Assembly (NCBI RefSeq): GCF_031180965.1
Contig: NZ_JAPSLH010000015.1
Location: 36,029 to 100,028 of the forward strand
Direction: 5' to 3'
Source of the DNA: Chelativorans sp.
Lineage (GTDB): Bacteria > Pseudomonadota > Alphaproteobacteria > Rhizobiales > Rhizobiaceae
Length of the DNA: 64,000 nt
Shown: positions 47,972 through 56,125 of the stretch, piece after piece
How positions within the stretch are numbered: the stretch's first letter is position 1
How the letters are laid out: every line of letters begins with the position of its first letter
Position numbers and translations under genes: made by a program
Notes under the pieces: generated by a model
What the model saw: only the letters and a program-made list of their open reading frames with translations
What the model was told of the DNA's origin: nothing
Database searches by the model: none

Positions 47972-48409
47972 ATGTTCGCCAGACTCCTAGCGCTGCTCGC
48001 GACCGGCGAGGCGGCGGCCGTCAAGCGGCGCCTCAAGACGGCCGTCATGTTCTATGCGGCAGCGGGCCTCGTCGCGCTGCTGGCGCTCGTCTTCCTGCTG
48101 GTCGCGCTTTACCTGTGGGCGGCGGCCCACTGGGGTGCAACGGCCACGGCGCTCTGGTTCGGCGTCGGCTTGCTCATCGTCAGCGGCCTCATCTTCATCG
48201 CCTATCGGGTGACCGCCCGCGCTCGCCGGCGCGCCGCCATGGGCAAGCGGGCAGAGAGCATGATGGTGGGCGCCTCCGCCCTTGCCATGCTGCCGACCCT
48301 CGTCGGCAGGAGAGGGAGCTGGACCACGGCGCTTGTCCTGCTGGCCGGCCTCGCCGGCTACGCCGCTTATAACGAGTATATGCGGCGCATGGGGCAGCGC
48401 GACGACTAG
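47972..48409 (+). CDS. Phage-holin-like family (PF07332-type) membrane protein
   Basis: A 145-residue protein with three predicted transmembrane helices (about residues 25-50, 57-78 and 118-135). The basic stretch RVTARARRRAAMGKRAESMM links helices 2 and 3. It resembles the putative Holin-X/YqjE family that commonly follows DUF883 genes in Proteobacteria. No phage genes are near, so a lysis role is unlikely. It lies 13 bases after the DUF883-like gene in the stress operon. Confidence 0.8.
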   Translation: MFARLLALLATGEAAAVKRRLKTAVMFYAAAGLVALLALVFLLVALYLWAAAHWGATATALWFGVGLLIVSGLIFIAYRVTARARRRAAMGKRAESMMVGASALAMLPTLVGRRGSWTTALVLLAGLAGYAAYNEYMRRMGQRDD

Positions 48410-48437
48410 GAGCCTGCGAAGAAAGGACACAGAGACG

Positions 48438-48638
48438 ATGGAACAGAAAGTGCCACCGAAGAAGGCGCGCCAGGGGCGTGAAGGTCTGCCCGTGCTCCTG
48501 GTCCTGATCGGCGGCTTGGTGCTGGCCGGCCTCGTCTGGGCGGCCGCGGAGATCTATGGGTCGGCAATCGACGAGCAGCAGCCCGTCGAGACGCCGCAAT
48601 CCAGCGACCAGGTTCCGGTCGACCAGGCCACGGACTAG
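48438..48638 (+). CDS. Small single-pass membrane protein, function unknown
   Basis: A 66-residue protein, MEQKVPPKKARQGREGLPVL and onward, with a basic N-terminus, one transmembrane helix (LLVLIGGLVLAGLVWAAAEI) and an acidic Pro/Gln-rich tail exposed to the periplasm. It is the third gene of the EcfG-driven operon and is followed by a terminator at 48656-48686. No family is recognised. Confidence 0.72.
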   Translation: MEQKVPPKKARQGREGLPVLLVLIGGLVLAGLVWAAAEIYGSAIDEQQPVETPQSSDQVPVDQATD

Positions 48639-48655
48639 TCCGCCCGCTTTCGCGG

Positions 48656-48686
48656 ATGCCGGGGCTCTCGCGCCCCGGCATTTTTC
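48656..48686 (+). terminator. Rho-independent terminator of the DUF883-like operon
   Basis: A 9-bp stem, ATGCCGGGG (48656-48664) with CCCCGGCAT (48673-48681), is followed by four more T residues. It touches the end of the convergent lipid-kinase-like gene, so it may serve both strands. Confidence 0.8.
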
Positions 48687-49584
48687 ATTCGGCGGGAACG
48701 AGCACCTGCAGCGACTTCGGCCACAGGCGGACATGGATGTCACGCTCCAGCGGGTAGAGTTCGCCGTCCATCGCGCTTCTGAAATGCCGCTCGGCCGAAA
48801 AGATTTTCAGCCGCACTTCCTTGGCCTGATAGATCTCCACCTGCTCGTTCCTGCGCCAGCGGCCGAGCGCCATGTTGAGGAAGAAGAAAAGGAGGTCGAG
48901 CCGGCTTTCCGCCCGCGTGATGTAGACGCCGAGAGTTCCTCCGTCCGGCCTGTCGGCATAGGGCAGGTGACCTTCGCCAAAAAGGTTGTTGGTGATGCCG
49001 ATGCCGGAGGTGACCGTGACCAGCTCTTTTTCTCCGATGGTGATAGCAACCTTGAGGTTGTGAGGATTCCTGAGCGTGGAGATCGCAGCCCGCACTGACG
49101 CCAGCAGCTTGCCCAGCCGTCCGTGAAAGGGAATGCGCGAGCGCAGGCGTATGAGCTGCGGGTGCATGCCGATCGAAAACTGGTGCACGAAGGGCTTGTC
49201 GTTGACGCAGCCCATGTCGACGCGGCGCACGCGCCCGACGGCAAGCGCGGCGACTGCCGCCGGGGGGTCCAGCGGTATGTTGAGGCTGCGCGCGAAGAGG
49301 TTCATCGTTCCGGCGGGCAGAATGGCCAGCACCTTGCTGCTGCCGGCAAGCAGTTCGGCAGCCAGTGAGACCGTGCCGTCGCCGCCGCCGACCAGCACCA
49401 CGTCGGCTTCCGGATGGCTGCAGGTCTCGCGCAGGGCTGCAACGATCCCGCTCCCGTCCACCACAAGCACCTCGACGCTGTGCCCTGCCGCGGTCAGCGC
49501 ATCGCTTATTTGCGTCGACAGGGCGTCAAGATCCATGGTGCTGAGCGTGCCGCCGTCGCGGTTCAACACGGCACGAAATCGCAT
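48685..49584 (-). CDS. Diacylglycerol/sphingosine kinase-like catalytic domain protein
   Basis: A 299-residue protein of the DAGK_cat/YegS family. MRFRAVLNRDGGTL is the opening. VVLVGGGDGTVSLAAELL is the ATP-binding GGDGT motif, ILPAGTMNLFARSLNIPLDP follows, and GIGITNNLFGEG and SAMDGELYPLE (the DGE motif) occur in the C-terminal domain. Members phosphorylate lipids such as diacylglycerol. The substrate here is unknown. The ATG at 49584 fits the family start; a much longer upstream frame does not. No EcfG-type promoter was found upstream. Confidence 0.9.
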   Translation of the reverse strand: MRFRAVLNRDGGTLSTMDLDALSTQISDALTAAGHSVEVLVVDGSGIVAALRETCSHPEADVVLVGGGDGTVSLAAELLAGSSKVLAILPAGTMNLFARSLNIPLDPPAAVAALAVGRVRRVDMGCVNDKPFVHQFSIGMHPQLIRLRSRIPFHGRLGKLLASVRAAISTLRNPHNLKVAITIGEKELVTVTSGIGITNNLFGEGHLPYADRPDGGTLGVYITRAESRLDLLFFFLNMALGRWRRNEQVEIYQAKEVRLKIFSAERHFRSAMDGELYPLERDIHVRLWPKSLQVLVPAE

Positions 49585-49919
49585 GTGTGAGGTCCTGGCG
49601 CGAGTGGAGTTCGTGGCAGCAAGAATGAGCGGCGGCCGTTTCCGTTCCCTCGCTCGGTAAAGCGCGCCGTTCGGGCCGCCTCCGCCGCCCGGCGCGCCGT
49701 GGTCCCGCAAGTTCGTGAAGACGCCGATACGCTTGCGCCGGAGCGACTTCGAATCCGCGCTCGCCCGGGCCCAAATCCATATGCGCGCGGCCCGAGGGAC
49801 GGAACCGATCGGGCACCTCTGCGTTGTGAATTTGTGGTGGCCGCACACCCGATCCTCACTTGCAGGCTCGGTTCGGATGCGCGGCCATGTACAGATAACT
49901 GCACATGGAGAGCTTTAAC
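49585..49919. other. Intergenic region between the lipid-kinase-like gene and the PRC-barrel gene
   Basis: This 335-base stretch holds the divergent upstream regions of its two neighbours. The only clear element is the EcfG-type promoter at 49801-49825, giving a leader of roughly 85 bases for the PRC-barrel gene. Open frames on both strands here have no recognisable features. Confidence 0.6.
49801..49825 (+). promoter_or_regulatory. EcfG-type promoter of the double PRC-barrel gene
   Basis: GGAAC (49801-49805), 16 bases, CGTT (49822-49825), an exact match. The start codon is 95 bases past the -10 element. Confidence 0.75.
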
Positions 49920-51215
49920 ATGATCCGCAATCTTTTGGCGACCACCGCGATTGCCACATTGCTCGCGAGTGGCGCATTTGCCCAAGATACAACTGCTCCT
50001 GCGACCACGGCTCCGGCCGCCGGCGCTCCGGCTGCCGGCACGGACGGCGCCGCCGGCGGCGCGGCGGGCGGCCAGACCGAGCAGATGACCATTCCTGCCG
50101 AAGGCCACCTCGCCTCGAACCTGATCGGCGAGGCTGTGTATAACGGGACCGGCGAGGATGCTGAGAATATCGGCGACGTGACCGATCTCGTGATCAACCC
50201 GGACGGTAGCGTCCAGGCGATCGTCGTCGGTGTGGGCGGCTTCCTCGGCATCGGCCAGAAGGAAGTCGCGCTTGAATATGATCTCGTCGAGTGGTCCGAG
50301 CAGCAGGATGGCGAGCGCTGGCTCGTCGTCGAGACCACCGAGGAGGCGCTGAGGGCGCAGGAAGAGTTCCAGCGGGACGCCTATGAGCCTCAGCCTGCCG
50401 ATGCGCAGGTCTCCGAGACCCAGCCCGCCACGCAGGAGGACCTCGCCTCCGCTCCGACCCAGCAGGAAGGCGAAGGTGCCGAGGGCGACAATGGCGGCAC
50501 CGCCGGCGGCGCGACCGCCACGGCTCCGGCCACCGATGACGCGAGCGGCGGCACCGCCGGCTCCGATACCGCCATGTCGGACAACAACCAGAACCAGGCT
50601 GGCGGCGCGTCCACCGACACGGCAGCCAACCAGACCGGCGGCACGGCCGCAGGCGGCGCTGCCGGAGCGGCCGCGGGTGCAGCAGCTGGCGCCGCGGCAG
50701 GCAACGCCACTGCGAACACCGACAACGCTGCGGAAAATCAACAGCAGACGGCGGCGCAGCAGAACCAGGCCGGCGATCAGCAGAACCAGGCCGGCGGCGA
50801 GCAGCAGGCTGCCCAGACCAACCAGACGGGTGGCGAAGCGGCGACCGATCAGACCCAGACCGGCGCGATCGACCGCAACTCGCTGCAGGAAGCCCCGCAG
50901 GACCAGATCACGGCCGAGAACCTCGTCGGCACCACCGTCTATGGCGCCAATGAGGAGAATATCGGCGAGATCAACGATGTGGTCCTCACGCAGGACGGCC
51001 AGGTGGACGCCATCATCGTCGATGTGGGCGGTTTCCTCGGCATGGGTGAGAAGCAGGTCGCGATCGGCATGGACAACCTTGCGTTCATGGCTGACGAGGA
51101 CGGCGAGCTTTACCTCTTCACCGAGTTCTCGCAGGAGCAGCTCGAGGCCCAGCCCGAGTATGACGAGGCCAATTACGCCCAGAACCGCGATCAGATGCGC
51201 CTGCAGGCCCAGTAA
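49920..51215 (+). CDS. Exported protein with two PRC-barrel domains and a low-complexity linker
   Basis: A 431-residue exported protein. The start at 49920 has a GGAG site and gives the signal peptide MIRNLLATTAIATLLASGAF, cut near AFAQ. Two PRC-barrel domains follow, at about residues 58-145 (ASNLIGEAVYNGTGEDAENI, VVGVGGFLGIGQKEVALEYD) and about 335-415 (AENLVGTTVYGANEENIGEI, VDVGGFLGMGEKQVAIGMDN). Between them lie about 180 residues rich in Ala, Gly, Thr, Gln and Asn. The barrels are near repeats, pointing to internal duplication. PRC-barrel proteins of this kind are stress-induced in Rhizobiales, but the ligand is unknown. Confidence 0.9.
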   Translation: MIRNLLATTAIATLLASGAFAQDTTAPATTAPAAGAPAAGTDGAAGGAAGGQTEQMTIPAEGHLASNLIGEAVYNGTGEDAENIGDVTDLVINPDGSVQAIVVGVGGFLGIGQKEVALEYDLVEWSEQQDGERWLVVETTEEALRAQEEFQRDAYEPQPADAQVSETQPATQEDLASAPTQQEGEGAEGDNGGTAGGATATAPATDDASGGTAGSDTAMSDNNQNQAGGASTDTAANQTGGTAAGGAAGAAAGAAAGAAAGNATANTDNAAENQQQTAAQQNQAGDQQNQAGGEQQAAQTNQTGGEAATDQTQTGAIDRNSLQEAPQDQITAENLVGTTVYGANEENIGEINDVVLTQDGQVDAIIVDVGGFLGMGEKQVAIGMDNLAFMADEDGELYLFTEFSQEQLEAQPEYDEANYAQNRDQMRLQAQ

Positions 51216-51243
51216 TAGCGTAGGCGTTGCAAGTGCATGCTGG

Positions 51244-51272
51244 AAAGGCCCCGCCTCGGCGGGGCCTTTTCT
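51244..51272 (+). terminator. Rho-independent terminator of the PRC-barrel gene
   Basis: An 11-bp stem (51245-51255 with 51258-51268; arm AAGGCCCCGCC) is followed by TT and CTTT. It lies 30 bases past the stop codon. Confidence 0.85.
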
Positions 51273-51307
51273 TTCCGGCCCATGCCGGTCTTTCCGGCCC
51301 ATGCCGG
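51270..51307. repeat. Two tandem copies of a 19-bp sequence
   Basis: TCTTTCCGGCCCATGCCGG occurs at 51270-51288 and again at 51289-51307 without a gap, directly after the PRC-barrel terminator. Confidence 0.9.
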
Positions 51308-51449
51308 GCTATCTGACGCGGACGGACACTGTCCTCAAAGAGGAGACAGTGCATTTCCGCGCCGATGCCTTCCCGCGCGCCGCGAGCAGCCCCACCTGTG
51401 CAGGGATAGAGCGGCGCTGTTGCCGTGCTCGCCCGAAAGGAGGCGACCA

Positions 51450-52382
51450 ATGCTCAACGCGATCGAAGGCATCCACCACATCACCTCCATGGCGCGCGAC
51501 GCCGCCAGGACCGACGCCTTCCACACCAAGGTACTCGGGCTGCGGCGGGTCAAGAAGACCGTCAATTTCGACGCGCCGGACGTCTACCACCTCTACTACG
51601 CCAACGGCAGCGGCCAGCCGGGAACGGTGATGACCTATTTCCCCTTCCCCAACATAATCCGCGGCGTGCGCGGGGCGGGCGAGGTCTCCACAACCGTCTT
51701 CTCGGTGCCGGAGGGAAGCCTCGGCTTCTGGGAGAGGCACCTTGCGGACAACGGCGTCACCGGCATCCGCCGGGCCGAGATCCTCGGCGAAAGCCGGCTC
51801 TATTTCGACGGCGTCGACGGCGACGGGTTCGCCCTTGCCGAGGCGTCCGGGGATGCGCGCGAACCGTGGACTGGCGCCGCCGTCCCGGCTGAGCATGCCA
51901 TACGCGGCTTCCGTTCCGCGACGCTGCTGCTCAGGGACAGCGGCGGCGCGCGCGAACTGCTGGCGCTGATGGGCTTTCGGAAGACCGGCAGCGAGGGGAG
52001 GCGCCTGCGCCTTGAGCGCGCGGGCGGAAACGGCGCCGACATCGTGGAGATCGAGGCCGACTCGGCCGCGGCCCCGGCCAGGCAGGGTGCGGGCTCGGTG
52101 CACCACATCGCCTTTGCCGTGGCAGACGCGGCCGCGCAGCGCAGCGTGCGCGAGGCGCTTGTGCAGGAGGGGTTCCAGATCACGCCGGTGATCGACCGCG
52201 ACTACTTCCTCTCCGTCTATTTCCGCGCGCCGGGCGGCGTCCTCTTCGAGATCGCCACCGACGAGCCGGGCTTTGCGCGGGACGAGGATCTGCAGCATCT
52301 GGGCGAGGCGCTGAAGCTGCCGCGCCAGCATGAGCATCTGCGGCCCTATCTGGAACGTCACCTGCCGGCGATCGGGAGCTGA
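51450..52382 (+). CDS. Ring-cleaving dioxygenase (MhqO-type, double VOC)
   Basis: A 310-residue protein with two glyoxalase/VOC modules. The first begins MLNAIEGIHHITSMARDAAR, with metal ligands expected at His9/His10. The second includes AGSVHHIAFAV and ends in the metal-binding FEIATDEPGFARDEDLQHLG. This matches the MhqO/YkcA-type extradiol-like dioxygenases linked to quinone and electrophile stress. A strong AAAGGAGG site (51436-51443) precedes the start; the longer upstream frame is not needed. It is followed after 3 bases by a hydrolase, the usual MhqO-MhqD-like pairing. Confidence 0.92.
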   Translation: MLNAIEGIHHITSMARDAARTDAFHTKVLGLRRVKKTVNFDAPDVYHLYYANGSGQPGTVMTYFPFPNIIRGVRGAGEVSTTVFSVPEGSLGFWERHLADNGVTGIRRAEILGESRLYFDGVDGDGFALAEASGDAREPWTGAAVPAEHAIRGFRSATLLLRDSGGARELLALMGFRKTGSEGRRLRLERAGGNGADIVEIEADSAAAPARQGAGSVHHIAFAVADAAAQRSVREALVQEGFQITPVIDRDYFLSVYFRAPGGVLFEIATDEPGFARDEDLQHLGEALKLPRQHEHLRPYLERHLPAIGS

Positions 52383-52385
52383 GCG

Positions 52386-53306
52386 ATGAGCACGGACGCC
52401 TATCCGCACTATTCAGCGCCGGCCGGTCCTGGCCGGCCGCTGCTCTTCCTCCTGCACGGTACCGGCGGGGATGAGCGCCAGCTCCTCTCCGTCGGGCACG
52501 AGGTCCTGCCCGGCGCCGGCATCGTGGCTCCCCGCGGCGATGTCAGCGAGCAGGGCGCGGCGCGCTTCTTCCGGCGCACGGGCGAAGGCGTCTACGACAT
52601 GGACGACCTCGCCCGCGCGACGGCGAAGATGCAAGGCTTCATCCGCGCCCATGCGGCGGCGCAGAAGCCAAGCGCGGTTCTCGGACTTGGCTATTCCAAC
52701 GGGGCGAACATCCTCGCTTCCGTCATCTTCGCCGATCCGTCCCTGCTCGATGCCGCGGTGCTGATGCACCCGCTGATACCGTTCGCGCCGCGCCTTTCTG
52801 GCCCGCCGCGGACGCGGCTTCTCATCACTGCGGGCCGGCGCGACCCGATCTGCCCCGCGACCATGACGAGCCGCCTCGCCGCCCAGCTTGAAGGAGCGGG
52901 TGCGCAGACGGAGATTGCTTGGCATGAAGGCGGTCACGAGCTTCGCCCGGGCGAGATCGAGGCCGCCAGGACATTTTTCGCCCGCTACGGCGGCACGGCC
53001 GATGAGGAGAGATCAATGACCGGACCGAACATCGAATTTCAGGACCTCGGCAACAAGGGCCGCTACGTCCACGCCGTCGACGGCGACGAGGCGGAGCTGA
53101 CCTTCGTCAGGGTGGGTGAAAGCCAGATCATCATCGACCACACGGAGGTGCCGCAGCGCTTCCGCGGAAAGGGGGTCGGCGAAGCACTGGTGGCGCACGC
53201 CGTCGAGCAGGCGCGCAAGGACGGCGTGAAGATCCGGCCGCTCTGCCCCTTCGCCGCCGTCCAGTTCCGCCGCCATCCCGAATGGGCCGACGTCCTTGCC
53301 AGGTGA
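52386..53306 (+). CDS. Fusion of alpha/beta-hydrolase (MhqD-like carboxylesterase) and YjdJ-type GNAT acetyltransferase
   Basis: A 306-residue protein with two domains. Residues 1-208 form an esterase with oxyanion motif LLHGTGGDE, nucleophile Ser104 in GLGYSNGAN, Asp153 in GRRDPICP and His184 in EGGHELRP. Residues 211-306 form a small GNAT-like domain with EVPQRFRGKGVGEALVAHAV as the acetyl-CoA loop and CPFAAVQFRRHPEW, the YjdJ/Gtf-like signature. The frame is open across the join. A GAGGAGAG ribosome binding site and an ATG at 53016 sit exactly there, so a separate 96-residue GNAT protein could also be made. It is in an operon with the dioxygenase. Confidence 0.88.
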   Translation: MSTDAYPHYSAPAGPGRPLLFLLHGTGGDERQLLSVGHEVLPGAGIVAPRGDVSEQGAARFFRRTGEGVYDMDDLARATAKMQGFIRAHAAAQKPSAVLGLGYSNGANILASVIFADPSLLDAAVLMHPLIPFAPRLSGPPRTRLLITAGRRDPICPATMTSRLAAQLEGAGAQTEIAWHEGGHELRPGEIEAARTFFARYGGTADEERSMTGPNIEFQDLGNKGRYVHAVDGDEAELTFVRVGESQIIIDHTEVPQRFRGKGVGEALVAHAVEQARKDGVKIRPLCPFAAVQFRRHPEWADVLAR

Positions 53307-53461
53307 GGGGCGGCCCGCTGCCCGGCATGATTGTTTTCTCGGTTAAAACGCGATTGTGAAGCGCGCCCGCGCAAGTTTGCATCTCCTGCCTCGTCTTTGC
53401 CGCCTTTGATGCTATCTTAGCGTTCGGAGCGCCGCTTCGGGCGTCGCCGCACTCTGGAAGG

Positions 53462-56062
53462 ATGATGGCCGAATCGCAAAGCATAGACGGCCTGAGGCCC
53501 GGGCCCTTCGCCCGGCTGCGGCGGACCCGTGCGGCCGTGCGCGCGGCGATCCTGGTCGAGCGCCTGTGGCCGCTCCTTCTGCCGCTCGTCGTCGTCGTCA
53601 GCCTGTTCCTGAGCTTCGCCTGGTTCGGCCTCTTCCGCATCCTGCCCGATTGGGGGCGGCTCGGCCTTCTGGCGCTGCTCGGGCTTGCCGCCCTTGCAAG
53701 TTTCTGGCCGCTTCGGCTCTTCCGCGCCCCGACGGCGGTCGAAGTCGACCGGCGCATCGAGCGGGCCAACCTTCTCGAGCACGCGCCGGTCTCTGTGCAG
53801 ACCGACCGGCTGGCGGCGGGCGAGGGCGATCCCTTTGCCGCGGTGCTCTGGCGCGAGCACCAGAAGCGGATGGCCGAGCGCCTGTCGCGGCTTTCCGGCG
53901 ATCTGCCGCAAACCTCCATTCCCGAACGCGACCCCTACGGGCTGCGCGCGCTGGCCGCGCTCCTCTTCGTCACCGCGCTCGCCTATTCGACTGGTCCCTA
54001 TGGCGGCCGGATTACCGACGCGTTCCAGCCGCCTGCCTTCGCGCGCACCGTTTCCGCGCGCATCGATGCCTGGGTCACGCCGCCGCCCTATACGGGCCGC
54101 GCCCCCATTTTCCTCACCGCCGATGCCAATGCCGGGCAGCAGGCCTTCACCGTGCCCGAGAGGAGCACCGTCGCGGTGCGGGTCAGCGGCGGCTCGGGCG
54201 AGGAGACGCTGGCTTTCGTCGATGCCGCCGGCGCCGCGCAGCCGATTGCGCCGGAGGAAGGCGCGGCGCAGACCGGGGACCGCTCAGCCGTCGCGGCCGA
54301 AGGCGGCGCGGTGCGCTTTGCGCATGTCCTGACGGCGGACGGCGCGGTTGCCCTCCGCAGCGGCGAGAGCGAGCTGCAGAGCTGGCACTTCTCCGTCATT
54401 CCCGACCAGCCGCCGCAGATACGCTTTCTCGAAGACCCGAAGCGGGCGCTCAACGGCGCGCTCGAGCTTGCCTATGAGATCGAGGATGATTACGGCGCCG
54501 TGGCCGCGCAGTCGCGCTTCGAGCTCGCCGAGCCCGACCCTGGGGCGCGGCCGCTGTTCGAAGCGCCGGAAATGCCGCTCACCGTGCCGCGCGGCGACCG
54601 CAAGGACGCCAAGACCTCGCGCGATCTGACCGAGCACCCCTGGGCGGGGTCGGAGGTGAGGCTCACCCTGTCCGCTACCGACGCGGCGGAGCAGGAGGCG
54701 CAGAGCGAGGTCAAGACGTTCACGCTTCCGGGGCGCCCCTTCGCCAATCCGCTCGCCCGCGCGCTGATCGAGCAGCGCCGCGTTCTGGCGCTCGATGCCA
54801 ATCAGCAGCGGCGCGTCCTGGCGCTGATGGATGCCGTGCTGCTCTGGCCGGAAGAGACCTTCGAGGTCAGCACCCATTTTCTCCTCATCTCCGCCGTTCG
54901 CTCGCGCCTTGCCATGGCTGAAAGCGATGACGCGCTGCGCCAGGTGGTGAACGATCTGTGGGAAGTCGCCCTCATCATCGAGGACGGCGCCCTGACCGAT
55001 GCCGAGCGGCGCCTGCGCCAGGCCCAGGAAGCCCTGCGGCAGGCGCTTGAGAACGGCGCTACCGATGAGGAGATCGAGCGGCTGATGGACGAGCTGCGCA
55101 CGGCGATGCAGGAATTTCTCCGCGAATTCGCCGAGCGCGCTATGCAAAACCAGCAATTCTCGCAGAATCCCAACTCTGAGATGCTGCGCCAGGACGACCT
55201 GGAACGCATGCTCGATCAGCTCGAGGACCTCGCCAGATCCGGCGCGCGGGAGGAGGCCCAGGAGCTCCTTTCCCAGCTCGAGAACATGATGAACAACCTG
55301 CAGATGGCGCAGCCCCAGCAGGGGCAGGGCGGCGAGCAGTCGGAGATGCGCCAGCAGATGGATCAGCTCGGCGAGATCATCCGCCGCCAGCAGGAGCTGA
55401 TGAACGAGACCTTCCGCCTCGACCAGCAGCAGCGCGGGCAGCAGGGGCAACAGGGCCAGCAAGGCCAGCAGGGTCAACAAGGACAGCAGGGCCAGCGGGG
55501 CCAGGGACAGCAGGGCCAGGGACAGGGGCAGCAACCCGGTCAGGGCCAGGGCATGTCGCCCGGCGAACTGGCCGAGGCGCTGCGCAACCTGCAGGAGGGC
55601 CAGGGCGGCCTGCGCGAGCAGCTTGACGCACTGATGGAAGGGCTGCGCGGCCTCGGCATGGAGCCCGGCGAGGGCTTTGGCGAGGCCGGCGAGGCGATGG
55701 GCGAGGCGCAGGGCGCTCTCGGCGAAGGACAGGGCGAGCGAGCGGTCGGCGAGCAGGGGCGGGCGCTCGAAGCGCTCCGCCGTGGCGCCCAGGACATGAT
55801 GAACCAGATGCAGCAGGCCATGCAGGGCGAGCAGGGTCAGGGCGAAGGTCAGGGAACGCGCCGGGGCAATTTCGGACGCGATCCGCTGGGCCGGCCGCGC
55901 GCCACGACCGGGCCCGACTTCGGCGACGATGTCACCGTCCCCGACGAGATCGACACCCAGCGCGCGCGGGAGATACTGGATGCCATCCGCCGCCGCCTCG
56001 GCAACGCGATGAGCCCCGAACTCGAGCGCGAATATCTGGAGCGCCTGCTCGACATGCGATGA
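53462..56062 (+). CDS. TIGR02302/DUF4175 family membrane protein
   Basis: An 866-residue protein. Two or three transmembrane helices lie near the N-terminus (about residues 36-58, 62-85 and 160-178; PLLLPLVVVVSLFLSFAWFG is the first). A periplasmic region of beta-rich sequence follows (about 195-440), then a helical region (about 450-640). A Gln/Gly-rich tract lies at about residues 650-700 (DNA 55435-55550), and a conserved C-terminal end includes DDVTVPDEIDTQRAREILDA and ELEREYLERLLDMR. Its length and layout match the alphaproteobacterial TIGR02302 family, whose function is unknown. It stands alone as a transcription unit. Confidence 0.92.
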   Translation: MMAESQSIDGLRPGPFARLRRTRAAVRAAILVERLWPLLLPLVVVVSLFLSFAWFGLFRILPDWGRLGLLALLGLAALASFWPLRLFRAPTAVEVDRRIERANLLEHAPVSVQTDRLAAGEGDPFAAVLWREHQKRMAERLSRLSGDLPQTSIPERDPYGLRALAALLFVTALAYSTGPYGGRITDAFQPPAFARTVSARIDAWVTPPPYTGRAPIFLTADANAGQQAFTVPERSTVAVRVSGGSGEETLAFVDAAGAAQPIAPEEGAAQTGDRSAVAAEGGAVRFAHVLTADGAVALRSGESELQSWHFSVIPDQPPQIRFLEDPKRALNGALELAYEIEDDYGAVAAQSRFELAEPDPGARPLFEAPEMPLTVPRGDRKDAKTSRDLTEHPWAGSEVRLTLSATDAAEQEAQSEVKTFTLPGRPFANPLARALIEQRRVLALDANQQRRVLALMDAVLLWPEETFEVSTHFLLISAVRSRLAMAESDDALRQVVNDLWEVALIIEDGALTDAERRLRQAQEALRQALENGATDEEIERLMDELRTAMQEFLREFAERAMQNQQFSQNPNSEMLRQDDLERMLDQLEDLARSGAREEAQELLSQLENMMNNLQMAQPQQGQGGEQSEMRQQMDQLGEIIRRQQELMNETFRLDQQQRGQQGQQGQQGQQGQQGQQGQRGQGQQGQGQGQQPGQGQGMSPGELAEALRNLQEGQGGLREQLDALMEGLRGLGMEPGEGFGEAGEAMGEAQGALGEGQGERAVGEQGRALEALRRGAQDMMNQMQQAMQGEQGQGEGQGTRRGNFGRDPLGRPRATTGPDFGDDVTVPDEIDTQRAREILDAIRRRLGNAMSPELEREYLERLLDMR
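55435..55550 (+). repeat. CAGCAGGGC-type short repeats encoding a Gln/Gly tract
   Basis: About a dozen imperfect 6- to 9-base units of the CAG-CAG-GGC/CAG-GGC type encode (QGQ)n within the DUF4175 gene. Such tracts slip in replication, so the length is probably variable between strains. Confidence 0.8.
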
Positions 56063-56125
56063 GGCGCCGCCGGCGTCCCCCACCCCGGCCCCTTTTGGCA
56101 GGGCTATCACATATGGGGTTCGACC

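Noticed and set aside
47972..48409. Phage lysis cassette suggested by the holin-like family name
   Set aside because: There is no endolysin, integrase or structural gene nearby; the gene belongs to an EcfG-driven stress operon.
49563..51302. Open minus-strand frame of 579 codons with Leu/Gly-rich stretches
   Set aside because: It is antisense to the PRC-barrel gene, and its apparent hydrophobic segments mirror the low-complexity linker.
55435..55550. Regular short repeats considered as a CRISPR-like array
   Set aside because: The repeats are 6-9 bases, lie inside a coding frame and have no spacers; no cas genes are present.
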